Source: Sthenelais limicola (Eukaryota; Annelida; Polychaeta; Phyllodocida; Sigalionidae). Taken from it: 64,000 nucleotides of DNA. A program made the translations under genes and the position numbers. A model generated the notes under the pieces. That model ran no database searches. It saw only the letters and a program-made list of their open reading frames with translations, and was not told the DNA's origin. The DNA is taken from assembly GCA_942159475.1 (NCBI GenBank), contig OW804097.1:10851172-10915171 (forward strand). Direction: 5' to 3'. This document shows, in pieces, positions 55,638 to 64,000 of this stretch; the first letter of the stretch is position 1, and the number at the start of each line of letters is the position of its first letter.

Positions 55638-56042
55638 GTGATGTGTTTCAGGAAAATGAGTCATAAGTCGCAAAATGGATAATTTTCAAAGTGTTTTATT
55701 TATAAGATATCTTTGATGGAATATTCTAATTCTTGGGGTACTTAATGCTGCTAATGATATTGATACATGTAAATTTCAAGGCAATGTATTAAATATATCT
55801 ATGCATATCTAAGGTCCTATTATGGAGTATATTTAGGTACTTTATTAGTAATTATCCACCAAAAAACATCAATAACTTTTTCCCCCAAAATAAAGATATC
55901 AAACTTATACTATAGAAAAACTACTTGGATGTCCTTAATGTTTACTACCATTGGAATCGGCTGGATCTCCTCTATTCAAATATAATGATATCTCAAAATC
56001 TTTTTTTTGCGACTTATGACTTATTTTCCTGAAACACATCAC
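55638..56042 (+). mobile_element. MITE-2 copy, + orientation, complete
   Basis: 405 bp, AATT on both sides. Confidence 0.93.
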
Positions 56043-56523
56043 AATTTATATCACAACTACCCTGTTTTAATGATGAAATTTACTTTTTGGTTGTCCACTT
56101 ACTTATATTGGCCATTCCCAATTTTTATTATTTTTTAAATATTTTGCCTTAGTACATTTAACAATTTCATTAGAAAAAGACGCATTTATATAACCATTTA
56201 CATGATTATTTCTGTGCGTTGCCAAAGATACCTAATGATGCTTTAATATTGAGCATAATAAGTTAATCTACACAAAGCGATTTAATTATTCCATCAAATT
56301 ACCAAGATACTTTGTCCACATCTTTTTGTTTCGTTGATACATCACATAAATAACATCGTAACAGATTCGTATAATTTTTTATCTCGAACCTCACCTTCTG
56401 CAGGAAATTTCTCTTGGTGCTACACTAAGTACATATTGGGAATGAATATTACAAGTATATCATAATAGGTCAAAACTACATGTTCCATTTGCAAATTGGC
56501 ACGTGTCTGAGCATTTCAGTATA
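56043..56523. other. No recognised feature
   Basis: AT-rich. Confidence 0.4.
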
Positions 56524-56760
56524 TGGGTCAGATTTTCAGAAAATGTACAGTTCACTTTCACCAATCCCCTCAAATAACTCAAATTTCAGACAAAAATAAA
56601 GTTCAGAATACAGTTCAACCTAACCAAACAGATTGCTAGAATCAATGTAATGCTGAATATACACGAATTTACCTAGTATTGACCAAATTGCAGCCTAATT
56701 TAGCAGAATTGGATAAATGTGTACAGATGCCAATTGTACATTTTCTGAAAATTTCACCCA
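56524..56760 (-). mobile_element. MITE-1a, - orientation, complete
   Basis: 237 bp, TA on both sides; right end AATTTCACCCA. Confidence 0.93.
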
Positions 56761-56999
56761 TATACCGCAAACCCCCTGAAACAGGTCAGAATTTAAAACA
56801 AAAGAAAGTGAGAAAATAAGCATTTCATCTTGTCAATTTCACCGTAATCAAAGATAATTACAATGTTCAATTTGCCATGTGATGGAATACAATTTTCAAA
56901 ACACAAAATGAAGAGAAAAACAAGATAAATAGCTAAGCTGTGTTATAAAGTGTAAAATTAGTTTTCCATGATTAGCAGCATTAGGCAAAAAAAATAATA

Positions 57000-57341
57000 G
57001 GTGTTTCCGATTTACCCCCCCCCCCCCTCCTCCCCACCCCTACCTACAAAAAACTTCCCCTACCGAAAGTTTTTTTTACCATACCTGGATTTATTTTTAC
57101 CTTATCTTACTTTCTTTTTCTTTTTTTCGACAAGAAAAAGCTCATTAAAGCAGGAAAACAGGTTTTCCCGACCCAGAACTGTCAAAAAGCACATCTCCCA
57201 TATTTAAAACAACTATTTTTATAAAATATACTACTTTCTTTAGTTCCTGGGACGTGGTTTCCTACAAAAAGTATATGATAATAAAAAAAATGTTACCACC
57301 CCTCCCTACCTAGTTTTCAGCCAGATAAACGGAAACACACC
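57000..57341. mobile_element. Small TIR element with TA duplication, 342 bp
   Basis: GGTGTTTCCGATTTA on the left pairs with TAAACGGAAACACACC on the right; TA outside both. C-rich just inside the left end. A partial relative is at about 26980. Confidence 0.65.
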
Positions 57342-57738
57342 TATTTTTTTTTTGGCCTTAGAAAAACTCACATCTACTTCCGCCTTTGTTAGAAGTTTTA
57401 TATAGACAGAGCTATGGTGGAGATGAAGACATAGATCTGATCCAGCATCTGATACGGCATCTTCTCATGTCTAGTCTCGTCTCAAAATCCAGTCAGACTG
57501 ATTTTTTCCTTCTTGGAAAGATATCTGATGTGTTTGGTCTGGAAATATAAAACAAGACAATATTTGAGTGAATGGTGACTATTGCAACATACGAAAGTGT
57601 TTTATGAAGAACATTTTTCATTTATGTATTTATTCACATCTACCTGTAACACATCACATATCTAAAGCCGCAACAAGTGATTCCTCTTTGGAAGGTCGTC
57701 AGAGTTAAATACATCTAGTCTCTAAATGATGTTGTATA
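57342..57738. other. No recognised feature
   Basis: Nothing supported. Confidence 0.4.
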
Positions 57739-57975
57739 TGGGTCAGAATTTCAGAAAATGTACAATTCACCTTCACCAATCCTCTCAAATAATCCACATT
57801 TAAGACAAAAATGAGCTTTAAAATGCAGTTTAACATAACAGAACTGCTACTTTAAATCAATGTGATACCAAATATATTTAGATATACCCAGTATTCTTCA
57901 TTTTTCAGCCTAATTGAGCAGAAGTTTCTAAATGTGTACAGCAACCAATTGTACATTTTCTGAAAATCTTACCCA
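57739..57975 (-). mobile_element. MITE-1b, - orientation, complete
   Basis: 237 bp, TA on both sides; the right TA is part of the next MITE-2's ATAT. Confidence 0.93.
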
Positions 57976-57978
57976 TAT

Positions 57979-58376
57979 GTGGTTCAGGAAAATGAGTCAT
58001 AAGTCGCAAAATATGGATTTTGGGATACCATGATAATTCAAAAGAGGACGTCAAGCCGATTCTAATGATAGTAAATACTAGGATATCTAATAAATATTCC
58101 TATATTTTAAGTTTGATATTTTTATTTTTTTATGTTTGCAATGTTTCTGGTTGGTTAATAACCCATAAAGTAACTAAATACATTCCCTACGAAGTCCTTC
58201 AAAACGCAAGGATATATTTGATTCAATGTCCTGAAATTTTGGTACATAGATTCAGATGACTATAGATTCTCAACCTTCTAAAAATCAGAACATTCCAACA
58301 AAGATATCTTATAAATAAAACACTTTGAAAAATATCAATTCTGCGACTTCTAGCTCATTTTCCTGGAACACATCAC
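57979..58376 (-). mobile_element. MITE-2 copy, - orientation
   Basis: ATAT on both sides; left end shortened to GTGGTTCAGG. Confidence 0.9.
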
Positions 58377-58693
58377 ATATGATAATGTTGCCAATTGTTA
58401 GACCTTGTGAGATAAGGATGATAGGGTAGTACATAATAAATACCTCACTTAAGTTTTTCACAGCTTGACAAGCGTTTCAGGTAAGCTTTCTCACAGCCTT
58501 TTGTTTTGCTGATATTCAAAACCTTCTAAAGTAGGGATATCTCATTTTGAGACTAAGGTGTTGTGTTGTATGTATGTTTACTTGATAAATCATTTTAATT
58601 AAGGGAAATACATAATACTTAATAAGCGCTCTTATTTTTGGATCTTTTAAATGACCTTTCATTTCCTGGTACTGAGTATGATACCCCACAATA
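58377..58693. other. No recognised feature
   Basis: Nothing supported. Confidence 0.4.
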
Positions 58694-59067
58694 GGGAATT
58701 TGTATAGCCGCCATTTTGAATCTTGATGCGCATGGCATAGTGGGACTAATGGTACAGTATAAAGTCTATAGAAAACATGCCATATTCAGCATGGAATATC
58801 TATCCATGCTCTAATGTCAATATCCATGTGTTATACATGTTTTCATGACCCACGTCCCTATATTTCCCACCATGCATTTGGTTTTTTTTCGTAGATCATT
58901 TATACAACCTGTAATATTATAACTCATTTACGCAAGCTCTGATATTTGTGAAAACATTCTTGCAATTTTCGATAAAAATGTTGCCAAATATTTGTATGTC
59001 AGATTTGAACAGATTCTATCCCAGCATGCACTGCAGTAGACATGCGCAGTGGCACATGCAATTCCCC
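58694..59067 (-). mobile_element. MITE-3 copy, - orientation, complete
   Basis: 374 bp, TA on both sides; about 33 bp longer than others near ATTTATACAACCTGTAATA. Confidence 0.88.
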
Positions 59068-59337
59068 TATTGAGTCAGAGACAGTCCCCCCTCCTCATCT
59101 CCTCCTTCCTCAGTATACACACCCGGATTCTCCTTAAGGGATGCTATGAGTGCAGCAGCTGTTTTGCTCATAAGTCTTCTGAGTTGCTCTGAGCCATACT
59201 TGTCCTGTTTGAAATGCTTTGGTACATTCAAGCTGGCAATTACTCTGGAAATTTGTAAATAAAAAACTTATATGAAGTTGGTAATGATAAACATATAGAA
59301 ACCTATTATGCCAATAATTAGGGATGTTGTGTACATA

Positions 59338-59571
59338 TGGGTCAGATTCTCAGAAAATGTCCAATTCACCTTCACCAATCCTCTCAAATAGCCCACATTT
59401 AAGACAAAAATCAGCTTCAAAATGCAGTTTAACATAACAGAACGGATACTTTAAATCAATGCGATACCAAATATACTCAGATATACCCGGTATTCTTCAT
59501 TTTCAGCCTAATTTAGCAGAATTTCCTAAATATATAGAGCTGCCAATTGTACATTTTCTGAAAATCTGCCA
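59338..59571 (-). mobile_element. MITE-1b, - orientation
   Basis: 234 bp, TA on both sides; right end shortened to ATCTGCCA. Confidence 0.9.
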
Positions 59572-59897
59572 TATAAAGGTGGAATCCAGAACTTTAATAT
59601 TTAAAGCTTATTTACTGAGAAATTATTGTGATCTTGGCTGTCAATTATCTTTTGTCATGCTTTATGTTTTAATGACTGTCAAACTGTCTGTTGTTGACTT
59701 TGAACTATTATTATTTCAATTGACAGTTATTTATGTGCAAAATTGATAATGAATCAATTAATACAATTGTGATGAAAATTTGAGTAAAGTGGCATTATTT
59801 TATAATTTCATATGGTATTTTCTGTAACAATGTATCTATTGTAGTAATTGTATAATGTGAGCTTTAATCTATATTTAACTGAGATATTTGGCTAGAT

Positions 59898-60078
59898 TTG
59901 GTGAGCACATGATAAAGAAGGAATGATTAATGTTAGCTACCCTCCCTTTAACCCTAACTACCGGATCTCTGTCACTGGTTCCAGTGGGGGAGTTGAAGGT
60001 TCCCTTCTTTGAATTAGAAGTTGTCAATACTTCTAGGAACAAAATTCTCTGACACTTTAAATACCATGTGCTCACCAA
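59898..60078. mobile_element. Possible short TIR element, 181 bp
   Basis: TTGGTGAGCACATG at the left and its exact complement at the right. Confidence 0.55.
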
Positions 60079-60576
60079 GGAAAGCAGATAGAACTGGAGT
60101 TGGACTTCAAGGTTGTTAGAGGTGTCTCTTGTCAGAATAAGTTACTGACCTGCCAACTTGCTTGGCACTTGTTAACTACCTATCTACTGTATTGGACAAT
60201 ATAATACAATATTCTACTACTCTACTACTGTTGCCTTCCATCATTTCTGCAATGTATCCAACCCAACCACTACTCCTTCAAGTAACAAGGGCTTTCTCAA
60301 CTACAACAAATTAACACAACAAGAAGTACAGATATATGATTTAAGGCTGTGATTCCACTGGCTCATTCTTTTGGTCTGCTCATGACCCGCTCTTTTTATT
60401 ACCCGAGCAACTGCCATTAGCGCTTCTTTAGAAGAGTGCAGGATGTTGCGCTAATATCTGACCTGTTTGATTTGAGCGCAACTACACAGCGATCTTTCTA
60501 TGTCTTTTATTAGCAATCCAAGAGTGCAGTAAGAGTGGACTAATGGACTTGTATTGATTTCATAAGGAAACAAGTA
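60079..60576. other. No recognised feature
   Basis: Only short open frames. Confidence 0.4.
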
Positions 60577-60785
60577 AAGGCTGTTCTCCACTGGCTGTGG
60601 TAAGCTCTGCGATAAGCTCTGTGTTAAGCTTTGCAATGGTGCTGTAATGGTGAGGAGTGGTGAGGTCCTGCCTACATCGTTCACTGACCATGCAGGACCT
60701 CACCACTCCTCTCCACCTACAGAGCCAGCACAAACCAATGCAAGGCTTACCGCAGAGCTTACTGCAGCCAGTGGAGACCACCCTT
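60577..60785. repeat. 209-bp foldback palindrome
   Basis: TCTCCACTGGCTGTGGTAAG and GTGGTGAGGTCCTGC pair with complements on the right arm; the loop is near 60681. Short frames on both strands are mirror images of each other. Confidence 0.85.
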
Positions 60786-60916
60786 AAACCAGTAGAATTG
60801 CTCTGCACTTGTATTTTGCTAAAAATAAAAGCAGACAAAGAGTGAATGAAAACCACACTATAAAGACGCGAAGAAGAGTGAGCCATGAGCGCATATACAA
60901 GCAACCCAGTGGGTAT

Positions 60917-61155
60917 TTAAAGGGAGGGAGGAGGAGAGGGAGAGAGCGAGTGTAGAGTGGAGGGTAGGGAGTGAGGGTAGAGGGAGGGTAAGAGATGGGA
61001 GCTTGAGGTGGAGGAGGGCGGGGAGGGAGAGATAGGAGATAGAGTGGGAGGGAAAGAGGGGCAGGGGGGAGAGACGGGGAAGGAAGAGGAAGGGTAAGAG
61101 GGAGGGGAGATGGAGGAGGAGAGGAAAGGGAGAAGGAGAGGAACGAAGAGGCTCC
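60917..61155 (+). repeat. Polypurine tract, about 240 bp
   Basis: GGGAGGGAGGAGGAGAGGG-type sequence without a fixed unit; similar in style to 12834-13722. Confidence 0.9.
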
Positions 61156-61345
61156 TCTGACGATTATACACTATGTAGCATCCCCCACTGTTCCTTCACT
61201 GGGTGCCCGAGTGACTCCCTCATTTGTATATACTACTAACTGGTGTTGGATTATTAGTTTGGGGTCTCCGGTCCGGTGTTGTCCCTAAATTGCCCTTGTA
61301 ACGGACAATCCTACCAGCGGATAGAGTCTGTGGTCGACCCCTAAA

Positions 61346-61472
61346 GGACTTGTAAGGTTGTGGTCAGGAGGGAATAGCGTTATGGACATGTGATAGAGAA
61401 CTCACTATCGCTCATCCTCTATCTATCACATGCCATAAGTCTCTTCCCTCCTAGCCACAACCTCCTAAGTCC
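61346..61472. repeat. Imperfect palindrome, 127 bp
   Basis: GGACTTGTAAGGTTGTGGTC / CCACAACCTCCTAAGTCC and CATGTGATAGA / TCTATCACATG form nested stems. Confidence 0.75.
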
Positions 61473-61595
61473 ATACTAGTATACTATGGGACTTTTTCAG
61501 AAAAGCAAGTGCAGAATGGACATTTCATTTGTTTTGAGTTAACTTCAAAGTATAGACAGTCTCTCCATTTAATATAATAGCATCACAAGACCATT

Positions 61596-61806
61596 TGGGT
61601 TAGATTTTCAGAATATGTACAATTCTGCTAAATTAGGATGCAATTTAGTCAATACTAGGAAAATTCAAATATATGCGGCATTGCATTGATTCCGGCAACC
61701 TGTTTGGTTAGGTTGAACTGTATTTTGAACATTATTTTGTCTGAAATTAGGGTTATTTGAGAGGATTGGTGAAGGTGAATTGTACATTTTCTACCGACTT
61801 CACCCA
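61596..61806 (+). mobile_element. MITE-1a, + orientation, deleted after the left end
   Basis: AATATGTACAATT jumps straight to CTGCTAAATTAGG; right end variant CTACCGACTTCACCCA. Confidence 0.88.
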
Positions 61807-62077
61807 TGACCCTTCGACTATGGCATACATGTAGGCTGCTGGTTAATTCCCCCATTCCCCACCAGCCTCCTCCTGTCTTTCACACACTCCATCAATGTCT
61901 GCGGGCTACCTGTGGTTATAGATAGGCAAGGCGCTGTGACCTCCTTCTTTTAACGTTAATGTGTTCTGTTGTAGTAGGCTGAGGCCTGCAGATTCCACCG
62001 CGTAATTCCTGTTGTAGATTTATCACTGCCTTGAAGGTATTGGGGCTATTACCATTAAAGGTAGAAACTACAATTGA

Positions 62078-62856
62078 TTAATGGTGGACATAGAGGGGCT
62101 GCTGGTGCACTGTTTGGTGTATAATCCTGAGGTTTAATGGTGGATATTGAGGGGCAGCTGGTGCACTGTTTGGTGCATAATCCTGAGGTTTAATGGTGGA
62201 CATTGAGGGGCTGCTGGTGCACTGTATGGTGTATAATCCTGAGGTTTAATGGTGGACATTGAGGGGCTGCTGGTGCACTGTTTGCTGTAGAATCTCGAGG
62301 TTTAATGGTGGACATTGAGGGGCTGCTGGTGCACTGTATGGTGTATAATCCTGAGGTTTAATGGTGGATATTGAGGGGCTGCTGGTGCACTGTTTGCTGT
62401 ATAATCCTGAGGTTTAATGGTGGACATTGAGGGGCTGCTGGTGCACTGTTTGGTGCATAATACTGAGGTTAATGGTGGATATTGAGGGGCTGCTGGTGCA
62501 CTGTTTGGTGCATAATCCTGAGGTTTAATGGTGGATATTGAGGGGCTGCTGGTGCACTGTTTGGTGCATAATACTGAGGTTAATGGTGGATATTGAGGGG
62601 CTGCTCGTGCACTGTTTGGTGTATAATACTGAGGTTAATGACTAACATTGAGGGGCTGCTGGTGCACTGTTTGGCGTATAATACTGAGGTTAATGGTGGA
62701 TATTGAGGGGCTGCTGGTGCACTGTTTGGGGTATAATACTGAGGTTAATGACTAACATTGAGGGGCTGCTGGTGCACTGTTTGGTGTATAATACTGAGGT
62801 TAATGACTAACATTGAGGGGCTGCTGGTGCACTGTTTGCTGTATAATCTCGAGGTT
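62078..62856 (+). repeat. Minisatellite, 14 units of about 56 bp
   Basis: The unit is AATGGTGGACATTGAGGGG then CTGCTGGTGCACTGTTTGG and TGTATAATCCTGAGGTT. Two interleaved variants (GGTGGATATTG, GACTAACATTG) occur in the second half. Confidence 0.95.
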
Positions 62857-62916
62857 AGTGGAGGGCTGTTATATGTTTGTATGTTTGTATAAGTGTTACT
62901 CAAAGTATGACTTATA

Positions 62917-63135
62917 GTGGAACTCCACTAGAGGAAAAACAGCGGTGACAAATTTTCTTGTTGACCACTAACATCACTTCATTTCATGTTTGCAATGAAA
63001 ACGCAAATGGAGGAATGTCAGATGTGTTGCCACATTCTCTGGGAACTGTTGTTTCTGTATTGATATTTGTTGCAACAAATTAATGGGCGACAACAAAATT
63101 TGTCAGCGCCGTTTTTCTCTCTAGCAGAGTCGCCC
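62917..63135. mobile_element. Small TIR element with TA duplication, 219 bp
   Basis: The left GTGGAACTCCACTAGAG...GACAAATTTT pairs with the complement of the right end (GGGCGACTCTGCTAGAG). TA outside both. The arms cover about 45 bp each. Confidence 0.75.
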
Positions 63136-63205
63136 TATTATATATTGAGTTCCGAACCAGCAAGAACCACCAGTAAAAATAGTAGCGAAAAATGTGTACA
63201 AAAAA

Positions 63206-63570
63206 ACGAAATTAGTGAAATATTAACTCAGCTAGCCAAGGCTGAGTTACTCAGCAGAGAAGCCCAAGACCCCTTCACAGTCATATTCACAGTCATACAG
63301 GGCCTCACAGTAATACAGGGCCTCACAGTAATACAGGGCCTATCTCAAATCAATCAATAAATATGAGAGGAAAACTAGTGAAAATTAGTGAAATATTAAC
63401 TCAGCTAGCCAAGGCTGAGAGTTACTCAGCAGAGAAGCCCAAGACCCCTTCACAGTCATATTCACAGTCATACAGGGCCTCACAGTAATACAGGGCCTCA
63501 CAGTAATACAGGGCCTCACAGTAATACAGGGCCTATCTCAAATCAATCAATAAATATGAGAGGAAAACTC
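63206..63570 (+). repeat. Tandem duplication of about 180 bp with inner 18-bp repeats
   Basis: ATTAGTGAAATATTAACTCA to AATATGAGAGGAAAACT occurs twice. The inner unit CAGGGCCTCACAGTAATA is present once more in the second copy. Confidence 0.9.
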
Positions 63571-64000
63571 ACCACCAAACATCTCTTTGAAGTCTAATTA
63601 CCATTAGTCCATTTTGGGTAAGTTTTCGCGTGCACTTATTATACTACAGACCGCGTTGGTCTAGTGGCGCCACCTGATGTGTCATCATGGACTAAAACCA
63701 ATATACAACTCGGATTTAGCCGTTCTCACGCTAAAATTCTCGTTGTCTATTGCTATAAGAGAAAACTGCAGCCAGTGAGCGATAATAGACAAATTATCGC
63801 ATGCAGGGATTCAAGCGGGTCCTCCATATATATATATAAGATTTTTTTTTAGTCAGACAAAATCAATATACAGTTACAAAATTGGGCTTAGATCCTCTAT
63901 CTGTGCGGGCGAGTAGATCTTCCGGCCAGATCTGCCGGCCAGTCCACAACTAAGGACGGAGTAGTTGGAATAAAATACATTTTACATCATGAAAATTAAT
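63571..64000. other. No recognised feature
   Basis: Contains a (TA)n run at about 63825 and a duplicated TCTTCCGGCCAGATCTGCCGG-like pair; no gene. Confidence 0.4.

Noticed and set aside
63067..63360. 97-codon frame ending in VIQGLTVIQGL repeats
   Set aside because: Spans the end of a TIR element and an 18-bp tandem repeat; not a plausible protein.
63648..63830. TTGGTCTAGTGGC resembling a Pol III A box, with GGATTCAAGC downstream
   Set aside because: Spacing to the B-box-like motif is far too long and no cloverleaf can be drawn.

Overview
The window is repeat-dense eukaryotic nuclear DNA, most likely from a marine invertebrate. The evidence for this is AT-rich intergenic sequence, no bacterial-style operons, a spliced animal solute-carrier exon, a non-LTR retrotransposon, dozens of small terminal-inverted-repeat elements, and long minisatellites. 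A lophotrochozoan such as a mollusc is a reasonable guess, but nothing here fixes the phylum.

Layout. Positions 1-5256 are a LINE-type retrotransposon whose 5' end lies off the window. It has an ORF1 fragment (1-903) that joins an ORF1-like nucleic-acid-binding region to a NADAR domain, an 838-bp inter-ORF spacer with two covarying stem-loops, an intact endonuclease plus reverse transcriptase ORF2 (1742-4651), and a 3' UTR ending in a (TATC)n tail. Positions 5260-9000 hold a dead LINE 3' end, snapback elements and a minisatellite. Positions 9000-19400 hold a 2.5-kb hAT-like element sitting inside a minisatellite, a 0.9-kb polypurine tract, a 1.5-kb array of an 11-bp unit and a 75-bp minisatellite. 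From about 16.7 to 61.8 kb the DNA is mostly a mosaic of three small DNA-transposon families.

Names used below. MITE-1 is a 237-bp element beginning TGGGTCAGATTTTCAG with TA target duplications, about 43 loci. In its + orientation it reads GGCAGCTGTACACATTTAG after the left end. Subfamily a has the core ATTCTAGCAATCTG, subfamily b has AAAGTATCAGTTCTG, and subfamily c has GAATACAATACAG. MITE-2 is about 400 bp, begins GTGATGTGTTTCAGG and has 4-bp AWWT target duplications, 18 loci. MITE-3 is about 341 bp, begins GGGGARTTGCAT with TA duplications, 8 loci. No transposase for any of them is visible here. Other inserts include an 858-bp hAT-like element that splits a MITE-1 and a 496-bp element that splits a MITE-3.

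The only convincing host gene is on the minus strand at 46829-47276: the first coding exon of a monocarboxylate-transporter-like (SLC16) protein, ending in a clean GTAAGT donor. No later exon was recognised down to position 1. Its first intron may therefore span much or all of the left 46.8 kb, in which case the transposons are intronic. The right end (61.8-64 kb) has a 56-bp minisatellite, a small TIR element and a duplicated block, with no recognisable gene.
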